Part shown: positions 35,935 through 48,088 of the stretch, in pieces
Numbering within the stretch: the first letter of the stretch is position 1
Layout of the letters: every line of letters begins with the position of its first letter
Origin: Echinometra lucunter
Taxonomy: Eukaryota > Echinodermata > Echinoidea > Camarodonta > Echinometridae
DNA: 64,000 nt
Assembly (NCBI GenBank): GCA_029962745.1
Contig: CM057171.1
Location: 19,679,034-19,743,033, forward strand
Direction of reading: 5' to 3'
Translations under genes and position numbers: made by a program
The notes under the pieces: model-generated
Database searches by the model: none
What the model was told of the DNA's origin: nothing
The model's input: only the letters and a program-made list of their open reading frames with translations

Positions 35935-36020
35935 TCGAGGGCATAAGTGCCGTGCCGGGGTTCTAACTCCGGACCTTCGCGTCTACAGTCAAGCGCCTTA
36001 AACCATACACAAAACACACA
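35935..36020 (-). repeat. tRNA-like SINE head
   Basis: On the minus strand TTTAAGGCGCTTGACTGTAG then GTCCGGAGTTAGAACCCCGG, a box B-like arm that can pair with itself. Confidence 0.5.
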
Positions 36021-36059
36021 CCTGCACACATGCTGTTCCGGGGAAATGAACTGAAATGC

Positions 36060-36280
36060 AATGCCTCTTCAAATCTCACGTGATAATGATAATAAAATAA
36101 AAACAATAATCATAATTGCTGTTATCATTTTTACCATGATTAATAGTATTATCCACCATTACTACCATCATTATCATTCTTATTCATATTCATATTTTTG
36201 TGTTATCATCGTTATCATTATTAATATCATCAGTGTTATCGTTATTATCATTATTATTAGCAGCAGAAGCTGCTAATAAT
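36060..36280. repeat. ATT/ATC microsatellite
   Basis: Low-complexity trinucleotide repeats. Confidence 0.85.
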
Positions 36281-36292
36281 GCTTCGAAACCC

Positions 36293-36697
36293 TATTTCAT
36301 TTTTGGATTAACGAACCTCATTTCATTTTCGGAATAACGAACCTTATTTCATTTTCGGACTAACGAACCTCATTTCATTTTCGGAATAACGAACCTTATT
36401 TCATTTTCGGACTAACGAACCTTATTTCATTTTCGGATTAACGAACCTTATTTCATTTTCGGACTAACGAACCTTATTTCATTTTCGGACTAACGGATCT
36501 TCGGAATAACGAACCTGTTTTCATTTTCGGACCAACGAACCTTCGGAATAACGAACCTTGTATCATTTTCGAAATAACGAACCTTCGGAATATCGAACCT
36601 TCGGAATATCGAACCTTCGGAATAGTGAACCTTCGGAATAACGAACCTTCGGAGTATTGGAACCTTCGGAATAACGAACCTTCGGAATAACGAACAT
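36293..36697 (-). repeat. Inverted TTCG..CCGAA tandem array
   Basis: CTTATTTCATTTTCGGACTAACGAACC units, the reverse complement of the array at 33015-33533. It grades into 16-base CTTCGGAATAACGAAC units at the right end, the mirror of the left array. Confidence 0.92.
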
Positions 36698-37379
36698 CAC
36701 CCGTTATTGGGGGGGGGGGGGGGGGCTGTCTAATGCTAAAAGAATCGACAATGTCATTGTATTGAGAGACAAATTGTCCAACCTTAAAGAGAGGAAGCAT
36801 TAATCTTTGTGATTTATTATTCACTAATGAAAGTGAATATCATGCAGGTTATAGCATATTGTGGTTATTCTCTACGCTGTCATGTACCTTTTATGTCGAA
36901 AGAGCTATAGCAACTAGGCAGGCTCGATAGGGAGGGGGTACCATTATTTTCGTATACTTTACAGTTACAGCCCTTCTTTTCTCCTTTTAATAACTGATAT
37001 CATCCTTCTCTTATCAAGGGATATTCTCAACAATATTCTTCATAAAAATTAGGTAGAAGGGCCTTTATTCTAGTGGTGGGTTTGGCCTAGACATTGCAGG
37101 GAAATTACGAGCAAGATATTCAGTATCACACGGCCACTATCCGTGATGTCCTTGATTATACCATAAAGAACAGGAAGCATTTCCGTTTTCCTGTTCTACC
37201 TATCCTGTTATGACAGTTATTTTAACAATGAACACATTTTTTCTTTTCTTTTTTTCAGTAGCTATGGTATGAACAAAGAGGTTTTTGTTTGTTTGTTTTT
37301 TCATGTATGGTTTTGATAGTGTAAAGCCGTCATGCAATAGGAGTGCTTTTTATATGAATGTTTTATATTTTTCTATTGT

Positions 37380-37640
37380 TAATAATTATTATTCATTACT
37401 TCTATTATTACTATCATTATTGTTATTCTATTATAATCATTCTTACTGATATTATCATTATTTTCTATTATTATTACTATAATTATTAGTATTATTATAT
37501 TATCATTATTATTATCATCATTATTAGCATTATTATTATTATCATCATCAGTATTATCATCTTCATCATCATCCTCGTCATCATCATCATCACCATGAAC
37601 ATTAATACAAGTATTATTAATTACATTAAAAGTAGGAGGA
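37380..37640. repeat. ATT/ATC/CAT microsatellite
   Basis: Low-complexity trinucleotide DNA; open frames here are Asn/Asp or Ile/Ser homopolymers. Confidence 0.85.
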
Positions 37641-37799
37641 GGAGGAGGATAAGTAGTAGCAATGGGCATCAACGATTGTGCTGGTTGGTGTCGGTGGTGC
37701 TGTTTGTTGTTTTTATTGTTTCTCCTCATCAATAATGTTATCATTATCACTATTGTCATTATCAATATGTTATACAAAGGAAGAATTGTACGAGAAGTT

Positions 37800-39550
37800 C
37801 TTTTCAGTTTCTTTAGGTGTTTATACCTTCAGAGATTTCTAGAAGGGAAATGAATATTACCTAGTTTGCTGTAATAAATAACAGACCCAGGATTATAGCA
37901 ATCTCTATCATGTCTATACCATGCAAGTAGAAAAAGAACTTTCTAGATTTTTCCATAAGTCTTGTTATAACATTCCATTTACTAGCATGTGATTGTTGGA
38001 AGGTTGTTTTGGCTACATTTTTAATGAGCCAGCTAAAAGAGCATTTCTGGTATTTCTGAAATGTTGTTCATTGCAAATTTGACCTAATGGTGAACTCAGT
38101 AGACAATGGCCTAGATGCGTGGCATTCTGCCAGACAGGAAATGAACAATAGCAAAGTTATTATGTTTACACGTCAATTACGCTGAGATCACTCTAAAATT
38201 TGTCTAGATTGTACTACTGTCCCCTCTTCCCCGTACTCTTCTTTCTTTCTTTAGTTCTTTCTCTCTTCCTTCTTCTTCCTCTTCTTCATTTCAATCGTTT
38301 CATTTCATTTATATCCATTGCCAACAAATCAATTATACACGAAGTTAATTTACGTAAGGAGAAAATAGAACTTAACAATGATAATTACGTATAGCATTAA
38401 AACATTACACTTCACGTCAAAAGAATTTACATCAAATAAAGCAGGCTGGAAATGTATTGCACAGGCGAAAACCTAGTCTTGTAGTTTGCTGCCCCTTTTT
38501 ATCCTCCTCCTCCTCCTCCTTTTTCTTCTTCTTCTTCTTCTTGTTTTTTATCACTTGGAAAATAATAAGAGCGGCCACCCCCCCCCCTCCCCCTCTGTAG
38601 CCTCCCTGCCCAAGGCATGACAGCAGTTGCAGTTTGTATTTGCTAAAGTATATATTCATTTAACTGCGTGATATAGCTTTCAATGTGCCTGCACAGTCAG
38701 TTGCACACTTTTCTCTGCTTAAAATGGACACTTTATAACGATTGTGGCATAATTTCTAAGCAGAGAATATCAGCCTTTCATTTCACCTATGAAATTCGAA
38801 TACTTGAATATGATCAAGTCATTCCTGTCGGTTTGAAAGCATAAAGAAGCAAATTCAATAGCCTTCAGAGAATTTTTTTAACATAGGATTTTTTGACAGT
38901 ACCGATTTTGAAAGTCTGATATCAGTCATGCATGATAAATTAATCATCCCGGGGTGGGGGGGGGGGGGGGTCATAAAAGTGTTCATTACTCATGACTTTA
39001 CAGACGACTTGAATATGAAGTGCAAAATGGGATGCCCAAAGTTTTTCCTCATGTTTTAACAAAATGCGGATGCATTTCCCATAATCTCAATTGAATTGTG
39101 GCAAATAATGTATATATTTTGCAATGGAAATTTTCTTTAAAAATAGTAATGTTAATCTCCGTCTGCATATTTCACCTTTAGCTCATGCGATTTGTAATGA
39201 TTGAGAATCCCATTTGGCTTGCCATAATCAAGTCGTTCGTAAAGTCATTCGTAACTCAACGAACATCTTTATGAAACATCCCCCGCCCCCGATCATGTTT
39301 CTGGTGTTATGTTGAAGAAAAGAAAATAGACTTTCCAATGATACATAGATCAAATTAAGAAATGATAATATCCTTCATTCATAAAGGGTGGGTTTCTTTT
39401 TTTTTCAGAGACACCCTGTGTTACAATAACATTGAAATACTTTACTCAACATTAAGATAATCGTCTGGATTGAAACGACTTCAACTGAAAACAGCATTTA
39501 TGTGTACACTACAGACTAAACATGTCACTGTTCATTAACAAGTTTCACCC
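37800..39550. other. Intergenic, no genes recognised
   Basis: Contains a TCC/TTC microsatellite (38500-38545), poly(C) near 38580 and poly(G) near 38952. Around 38285-38345 a TTTCATTTCATTTAT stretch may be a retrotransposon 3' end. Confidence 0.5.
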
Positions 39551-39552
39551 CT

Positions 39553-39780
39553 TTAAAGCTTTTGGAGGACGACTTGTTTACCGTAAAAGTGACGGGGCGA
39601 AGTGAACAAGCATATAACTCTTTTATACAGACCCGCATTACCGTTGTACTTATCCGCTGCCACAATACAAAAGACATACAAAACGTTGAAGCTTGGGTCA
39701 CAATAATTTTGACCAGTACATGCAATAGCGGTAAAGATATTTTGCATTAAAAGGTACTCTTTGTAGTGTGATATTGTTGT
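39553..39780 (-). other. Unassigned open stretch, Cys-rich
   Basis: The minus strand reads CTGQNYCDPSFNVLYVFC followed by ADKYNGNAGLYKRVIC and ends in a stop after QVVLQKL. The even spread of Cys and Tyr looks protein-like, but there are no convincing splice sites or a known family. It may be a gene fragment or chance. Confidence 0.2.
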
Positions 39781-40584
39781 TGAATTGGGTTTTTTACAGA
39801 CGCGTATCAATCAGATATGATTATTTACGTCTGGGACCGACCTTTTACGTCACCATCCGAAAGACGTGACCCAGACTCGAACCTGGGTCAGCTGAATTAG
39901 TTTATAACTTGCACTGTCAATTGGATTTCAGGCGCTCGCCGCAACGCCCAGCGTTGTGCTCTCGTCTGCCAATAATTAAGATTACCGCTGTAGGATGTAT
40001 CTTTAGGGGAAAATATTGTTTACATTGTTATTTTTCAAATGTGGCCACGTCTTACATATCGGTGCAGATGGAGAGTACACACTACACAGCATCCGCATTG
40101 ACAATTTGTAAACAAAAGTCACTTCACGTTATTGTCTACGAAGCCCACTGCACGCTATACGGTCCGTCTGCGATCCGACTTTGGAAAAAAAAAAGTTATA
40201 TATAGCATTTGATATAAACATAATCTTCATGATCAAAATACTGAATAGCCATTATGAATACTAAAGTCGAAATTCTGGGCTATTGTGAGCCTCCTTGTGT
40301 AAGGAAGACATTTCGAATTTCGATGACGTCATGAAATTATTCTTGCCATTGTGTACGATTTGAAGCCAATGTGGACTTCTCTTTCACTTAAAGAAATCGA
40401 TACCTTCAACTAAAATTGCAACTAAAATTGATTATTTTAGTATTCCTATCAAAACTCCAAACCTAAAATGAGAAAGAAAATATATTTGGCTCCACAGTTT
40501 CACAATGAATGCAAAATACGATTTCCAAATCGGGTTGCAGTTGGATCATAATGTGCAGAGGCCTTCACAAGCATAATAAATCAT

Positions 40585-42318
40585 CATAGGCGCCGGAAGC
40601 GGGGGGGGGGGGGGGGGGGGCGCAGGGGGGCAATTGCCCCCCCCCCCCCCACACGGGCCCCCTCGGAAGAAAAAAAAGGGATTTTTAAAAAAAAATCATA
40701 TACAACCATGTAAAATGAGCATATTGACATGATTAGTGCTCTGAAATGCAAACTTTCAGCATTCAAAAATCAAAATTTTCTTACTCGGTCGCTACGCTCC
40801 CTCGTATACACTATGAACATGACGGACAAAGAAAGCGGACAAAATAAACAACCCCTCATTCTACCCTTCACAATGGTTCTGGTAGTCAATAGAACATCCC
40901 TTCACTGCTATTGTCTAAAATATGTGGAACAGGTGTCACATGCATATTCACCTGGAACTACATGATTAAACATAATAGCTGTGAAGGGATATTCTATTGA
41001 CTACCAGAACCATTGTGAAGGGTGGAATGAGAGGTTGTTTATTTTGTCCGCTTTCTTTGTCCGCCATGTTCATAGTGATAGTGGGCCTAATTAGGATCAA
41101 CGTTTCTCAGTATTTAGATATTCTGTCTATCACCTATGAAAAAGGGACAGATGCTTGCTTCATTTGGAAGATTATTTTCATGGGCACTCGAAGGAAGGGG
41201 CAACTGCCGCCATAATTCGAAAGGGGGGGGGGGAAATCGATCCCCTAAGGGCCCCCCTCGGAGGATTATTTTTTTTTTTTTGGATCATACATGTATACAA
41301 CCATTTGAAATGAGCATACAGAAGCAACGTTTCTCAGTATTCCCATCATTCGAAGGGGGGGGGGGCAAAATCGATTTTTTTTTTCCCCCAAAAGGGTCCC
41401 CCTCGGAAGAAAAAAAAAAAAAAATTCGGATCAAATGAGCATACAGAAGCAACGTTTCTCAGTATTCCCATCAGTCGAAAGGGGGGGGGCAAAATCGATT
41501 CCCCCCCCCCCCGAAAGGGTCCCCCTCGGAAGAAAAAAAAAGAATTTTTCGGATCATATACCGTGATAGGTGCTCTGAAATGTAAAATTTCAGCATTCAA
41601 AAATCAAAATTTTCTTACACCGTCTCTGCGCTCCCTCGTATAGTAATTAAAAGCAACGTTTCTCAGTAATTACAAATTCTGTCTATCATCTATGAAAAGG
41701 GGGCAGATGTTTGCTTTATTCTGGGATTATTTTGCCCCCCTCCCCTCCCCTTCTCAGTATCCTCATATATTGGCATAAGGGCGTCCGTATTTTTTTCATA
41801 TTTGGGCAATGCCGGAATATGAAATTTCTGTATATTTTCACCACCAAAAGTGTTAAAAATATGCGCGCTCGCTTCGCTCGCGCGGACAAAGTTGTGAAAC
41901 TGAATCGTTGAGTTTCGGGTAAAGGGTTTCGGCCCCATCGCCAAAATTTGCCAGTATGTCTTTCATAACCCTCCCATTGCCATGCCCGGTCTCCTTAGTC
42001 TCTCACGCCATCCTAACATGTTAAAAGCAATGAAAAAATAATCATGTTTCAGTACTAATGATGTGAGAAGATGGGAAACAGTTTTTGATAACAGTATTTT
42101 CTTAATTAAAAAAACCCTCTAAACTTGTCCTTTATGTATATAAAGAAATATGTATAAAAGGGGGAGAAATGTGCTTGTGGGGGGGAGGGGTTGAATATGG
42201 GGTACGTTGTATGCTGATATGTAAGCATTTGATGTCGGCCCCCATAAATGTTTGGGGTGGGCCCCCAAGAGTGTTTGCCCCCCCCCCCCCCAAAGCTGGG
42301 ACCCTTCCGGCGCGCCTG
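40585..42318. mobile_element. hAT-like element, 1734 bp, TSD taaatcat
   Basis: The left end is CATAGGCGCCGGAAGC and the right end read inward CAGGCGCGCCGGAAGG. Exact 8-base duplications taaatcat flank it (40577-40584, 42319-42326). Inside are a long hairpin (40810-41076) and four copies of a block CCCCTCGGA(A)GA..A-run..ATGAGCATA that also includes G and C runs. Confidence 0.88.
40810..41076. repeat. Hairpin with 96-base arms, four mismatches
   Basis: ACTATGAACATGACGGACAA to ..CATCCCTTCAC is repeated as the reverse complement at 40981-41076, with a spacer of about 75 bases. Arms are about 96 percent identical by eye. Confidence 0.9.
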
Positions 42319-42879
42319 TAAATCATTACCGCAATCAAAGCATTTCTGTGTTCACAAGACCAAATGCAGGCCTACATTGCAACATACTCATTTACCTCAA
42401 AGGGGAATTGTCGGTCGAACACTCTCATAACACCTCTTCTATTGGGAATTACCTACACCACAATCAATTTCATTCTGAGTACGTGTACACTCCAATATTC
42501 CACTGCACATGACTTTCACTTCCTGTATTTCGGGAGGGACAATAGACATGGTAAAGAGGGAGAGATTAGGATACGGGGTATATAAGAGAAATAGAGCAAG
42601 TATGTGATGACCGCTTATTTTAGTTTTATTTCAGACAGCTATAAAAACAAACAAACAAACAAAAACATTATACCCTGAATATGCCTGCGAATAAACAGAC
42701 AGCCGGCCATGTCACAGTGTTGTAACAATATACTCCGTTGCCACATTATGCGTCATTGGGACACGAGCGGTAGTAACGGGACATACGGCTTTAGGTCCTG
42801 TCCGAGGAACTTGCCCCTCCCCTCGGATTATCATTATTTTTTTTTTTTGACGGGGGGTGTGAGGTCGGACCTTGAACCC

Positions 42880-43170
42880 CTAACCCATATATAGGGGTAC
42901 ATTTTCAGAAAAAGAGTACCCATGTTTAGGGATTTCTCGCAAGACGTAGACCCATGTTTAGAGATTTGTGGAAAAAACTAGACCCTTTTCTACGAGTATA
43001 ATTTACAATACAAATAAACCACCCATGTTTAGGAATTTGCTGAAAATGTGAACCCGTGTTTAGGGATATCTTGTGAAAAAGTGACCCATTTAGGCGGCAT
43101 ATCCCCGTATAGAGAAAGGAAGTATCCCCCCTCCCCCCCCCCCCCCCCCCCCCCCGGGAACTTGGCTACC
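42880..43170 (+). repeat. Degenerate repeat CCCATGTTTAGGGATTT and poly(C)
   Basis: At least four copies of ACCC(A/G)TGTTTAG(G/A)(G/A)AT(T/A)T spaced 45-70 bases, ending in a poly(C) tract of about 23. Confidence 0.7.
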
Positions 43171-43324
43171 TAAGTAATCTGCGGACACAAAGCACAAACT
43201 CTGAAAACCATACTAAACGAGGATATAATGCTCTTTGCACTACAGAGCCCTCATCGTAATTGTTACAGCGTGTGCAAAAAAATAGGGGAAAATTTTGCAA
43301 AGTTGCTACTTTTGACTACCTGCT

Positions 43325-43420
43325 ATAGAGGGCATTGGTGCAACGACTGCGTTTTGAATCCGGGACCTCTCCAATAAGATACCTTAGCTCTACACCACTT
43401 AGCCATTTTTTTGAACAGTC
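43325..43420 (-). repeat. tRNA-like SINE head
   Basis: On the minus strand AGTGGTGTAGAGCTAAGGTA (box A-like) and GGTCCCGGATTCAAAA (box B-like), 40 bases apart. Confidence 0.5.
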
Positions 43421-44870
43421 GACATGAATATTCAGTGAGTTGATGATGTCATTCACTCAGAATTTTCCGCACATTATTTATACGGAAATGACAAAAATTT
43501 CATATTTTAGCTATATAAATGTAAATTTGTCCTAAATACTTCCTGCATATTTGCAACATGGTATTTAGTCTTATATGTGTAGACATGACGACTCTTCAGT
43601 TTAAATGAATAAAAATGAAAATTTTCTGAAATTTTTGTATAGATTATTATGGAGAATTACAGTAAGTATATGATATCATCAACTCATTCGTTGACTATTC
43701 ATATTGCTTGTTCAAGAACTGTTTTGTCGAAAAATTGTGAAACTTTGAAAATTTATAACTTCCTTATCTGGTATTCGATTTTCATCAAATGTTAACTGTT
43801 TTGTTTGGAATTTTTGATTTTTTTTATTGAAATGAACCTCATCTCGCTGTGCAATTAGCCTTTAACTAATTAAACGAATCATAATGGCCACAGAGAGGAA
43901 AGATAATTTAATTCATTACATTCAGCCTACTGCAAAGCAGACAGTCAGGTTTCATTTGGTCTCATTGACGTGCAACCAAATATTTTGTTTGACAGTCGAA
44001 TTTGAAAAGATGTCGGCTAGAGCACTCAAGATTTCAACAAAATTTTGAATTCACAGTTAAAGGCTTACGATAACACCATGCGGTGCTACATGGCCTGAAA
44101 TCCAACATGTCCAGGCTTACTCTGGAGAATGCAGTATCCGACAAAAGCGGTGACACCCTTTACGGAAAAACCCTTAAAATCCCACTGTAACGTTACCATG
44201 GTAACAGCAGTTCAAAAGAACAAAAAACATTCAAAATGGAAGATAAGACAGGGGAAGACGGAGAAGACACACTGTGACATGTGTTTGTGCAAAATAATTA
44301 TTCGGTAACAACAATGTGGAATATCAGTGATATCAGTTAAACTTTGGGCTATGCAGGTGTGTACATCAGAATGTTGTCTGGGGTTTTCTTATTACTGTAT
44401 GTCACTTTTGCTGTAAGACTTCAATAACATGAGTGATATATCACACATATACGCGATATCATGCGGTAGTAACAAAGTAATAAACCAAGATGTCGAAAGT
44501 AAGATGTTTGCTGCTCCTTTTGATTGACTATGTGTTTGAAAAGAGGGTGAATGAGTGGAATTATCTATCATGGAATAGATATTGTTTTTAAAAAATCATA
44601 TTCTCTTTTTCCATGTGTTATTCTAATCACGATCAAAAGGATGATGCATGACATTTAATGAGTGAGCTACACATCTTTCAAGTGGTATTTCATTAGAAGA
44701 AATGAAATGAAGCAGAGGAATAGATTTCAATGTGCCTATTCGGTTATGCGTGACCATTTCTGATTACTAAACCATGTGGAAGATCAGTATCTCGCTCTTC
44801 TAGAGGGTACGTATTTTTTTCGCAATGGATTATTTCTGTCTGTCAGTTCAAAAGCACAACACATATCAAC

Positions 44871-45428
44871 TTAAAGGAAACCAATACCCTTAAATTGAGT
44901 TTGTGTTTTTTTTTTTTAAAGCTGAGATGGAATAAAACACATCGACGAAAATTTTTGAAGAAAAAAATATCTGGCACCAAATGAGAAAGTTATAGCTATA
45001 TGAAATTTTCTATTTAACAGTTTTTGGCACTACCGTAGCTATCGATGACATCATTTGTGGCAACTCTCATTATATTTCGTACACACATAATTTAATAAAT
45101 TCGTTTTACTTAAGATTTGCACATTTTCTTAGGCCAAAACCAAGATATATCATGTTGGAGTGTTTTCTCGACAACATATTAGTGAAAACGAAAGCATGTG
45201 GTCTTCATGAAAAGAAAGAATATGTGAAATTCTGTGAACAAAACATACTGAGAGTTGCCCACAACTCACATCACTAATAGCTATGGTAGTGTCAAAAACA
45301 GAAAATTTCATATTGGCATAACCTTCTTATTCCGTATCTGATTTCGTTCAGATTTTCGCTGATCAGTTTTATTCTGCCTTGGCTTTGATTTAAAAACTTT
45401 TTGACCTGACGATTGTGGTTTCCTTTAA
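44871..45428. mobile_element. Foldback element with TTAAAGGAAACCA ends
   Basis: The ends TTAAAGGAAACCA and TGGTTTCCTTTAA are inverted. Similarity continues for about 200 bases (TATGAAATTTTCT, CACTACC.TAGCTAT, GGCAACTCTCA). No coding capacity. Confidence 0.85.
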
Positions 45429-45829
45429 TTCAGGCTATGGCTAGGTTATATACACTAGTAATATACAATAAAGAATAACTAAGGGGAATGTTCGGTAATT
45501 CCCTTAATGTCCAATTTTGGTCTGACACCTCATTTGCAACGCCATTATGTTAAAAAAAAAACGGTTTTGATTTTCACTTGTTTTATTTCATTTCGACCTA
45601 AGAAACTCAATAGCTTCGAAGGTTTGCCTTTGTCAAAATCAAAATGTTAAATCAACATTTGAAAGGGTGTATGGTGACTAAATTTTCAAAATTGTAGATT
45701 AACACTTTGAGCATGGTGGATTCAACACTACAAAGGTTGGATTGAACGATTTTAGTGTTGAATCCAGCATGTACAGCTAGTGGCGTAATGAGCCAATATA
45801 TATATATATATATTTTTTTTTGTTTTTTA

Positions 45830-45866
<37 letters not shown>

Positions 45867-46419
45867 GGGGGGGGGGGGGGGTGGCTCAATCTTTGCGAGG
45901 AGCGAAGCGACCAATCCTGAGGGAATGTGTAGCGACCGAGCCGGGGGGTACCCCCCCCCCCCTCACGATACGGAGCTTTTTCATTTTTTCGACTTAAAAA
46001 TGTGCAATCTGCAAAACCTGCAGCCCAAATAATCTTCGCAAATCTGTTATTTTTTCTCATTTCAAACAAAAGAAGTAAATATCATGAAAAATAAACATTT
46101 GAAGTAGAATACATGCAATATGAAACATCAAATTTGATGACATGTACTATTATGGATAAGCGTGTCATGATCCTACTGACCAGAAAAGGATTTTTTTTTC
46201 ATGAACTTGGCAACATGATTATGAAAACAGTTTCCAACAAATGCCAGCTTTACACAAAATACTTTATTACTTATGATAATAATATAGACAAAGACACTAT
46301 GAAATAAAACGGACGAGCATGGAGAGGGTGTGATGCGGTGGGGTGTGTGTGTAGATTAGTAAGATTTAATGGAAATGAATATTATACATATAGTGCATGC
46401 TCTGCAGTTGAATATACCG

Positions 46420-46545
46420 TAATATGTGCATCTATAATTTTAGAATTTATCAAGTGCATTATATGTCACCGAGGCCGTAGGCCGAGGTGATATCTATAGT
46501 GCACGAGAGAAATTCTTTATCTATGGATGCACATTTTGCGGTATA
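46420..46545. repeat. Palindrome centred on CCGAGGCCGTAGGCCGAGG
   Basis: ATGTGCATCTATAA.. on the left and ..CTATGGATGCACAT on the right flank a GC-rich palindromic centre at 46470-46492. Confidence 0.65.
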
Positions 46546-48088
46546 TTTTTCGACAATAAGCATGATAAGCATGTACTATGTGTTATATAAAATGGAAAAT
46601 GCTTGTCGGATCGGAGCTCACCAAACTATAAACACTGCAACATCCATTGATAAAGTGCAATTAACTCCGTATTACCGATAATTTGTAAGTTATTGATACA
46701 TTTGCCTATGGGATTTTGTACACAAATTAGCGTGCAATATAACGCGTTATATAGCACGGCCGTGGCCATATAACGAATTACGCAATGGCATCTGACCAAT
46801 CAGAAACCTTGTTTTAATTAACCCATCTTATGTAAACTTATAGACCTCCTCTGAAACGAAGCAAACTATATATCGACCAAATGCTTATTAGCTAAAAACA
46901 CAAAAATGCATGTTTTATGCATTTTCATCGCTTACCAGCTGAACATTTTGCTTTAGAAACTATTAAAATAGTGGGCTTAAATATAGGCGTTATTGTGCTT
47001 GTCCCCCGGTCTGAATTTTCTGACCTCACGCTTTATGAACGGGGTTGTGATTAAACGCGTTTGTATGTAGACAAGATGTATTATTTTCCAGGTTACGAAA
47101 TTGGTTTTTTATTTAAGATTTGCAAAGGAAAGTGACATTGAAAATATCCAGTGAGTTATTGGATGAAAGCTTACAGCTCTTGAGCATATCTTGGTGATTT
47201 CTTTGGAGAGCTCTTATTGAGCGCTGATTGCTATGTCAGGCAAAACTTTTACACACAATCTGAATGCTGCTGTCAAATCGTGCGTGTTTTGGAAGTGAGA
47301 GAATTTATTTTCATCACAAACGCGATGCAGTCGCATTTCTTGTAGAGGAGTCCGATTTGATTTTCTATGCTAAAGAATTGCAATGTGTGTACGAATAGCC
47401 ACGGAAATAGAAAATGCTTCCAAGCTGTAACCAGCTCATTTACAGGTATAATCAGTCATAACTAATTTTACTGTTAATGGATCCATTGCCCTCAAATCAA
47501 TTAAACACTCGTGTTATGCAAGAAGTTTCAGTTACTCTATCACAATAGATATGTAATGCATTCTGCTTCTTACTTGTGGAGCATGCATTGCCTTACCTGG
47601 GAAATGATCTTGGGTGATCTTGGCTAGAGGGCTGAGGCGGGGCTAGGGGTGGGGCTGCTGGTGGGGCTCCGGTTCTGCCTGACTACTTTCAGGCCTATCA
47701 TGCGCAGACCTAATTTTGCTGTGTTTGCTTGACCATTATTTATTCCATCACTATTCTATCTTTGATTTGTTTTGTCTTTTTCGAAAAAGTAATGATGTAT
47801 ATCCCGAACTTGATGGGGTTTTTTTTTTTTCGTTTTGCAAAGCTTCCTTGCTGGTTCCAGGCACCGTCCGCTTTTGCCCCAGGTTTTGCTCCATCTTGAT
47901 CCGAAGTTACTTTTGGATCGTCGCGGAAGACGTGACCACGAGATGTACTGAGTATTGAGTACTGCAGCTAGGTGCACGTGCAGTGTTACTTGGTGTGTGT
48001 GAACTTTCGATTCCATATTGCGTAATGTGTATATAGTACAGACACAGCCCGAGAGGACGGTGAGAGCATGAGGCCTTGTACTTGTCAC

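Noticed and set aside
33015..36697. CRISPR-like appearance of regularly spaced units
   Set aside because: Units are directly adjacent without unique spacers, and the genome is eukaryotic.
37379..37777. Asn/Asp-rich open frame
   Set aside because: Encoded entirely by ATT/ATC/CAT microsatellite; the same applies to frames at 19330, 36061, 54277, 54844 and 57692-58064.
39840..39890. GACCCAGACTCGAACCTGGGTC as a tRNA gene
   Set aside because: Only a T-arm-like hairpin on the minus strand; no box A or acceptor stem at the right distance.
47620..47700. GGGGCTAGGGGTGGGGCTG-rich stretch as a promoter element
   Set aside because: A short GC-rich repeat without nearby gene start; no support for regulation.
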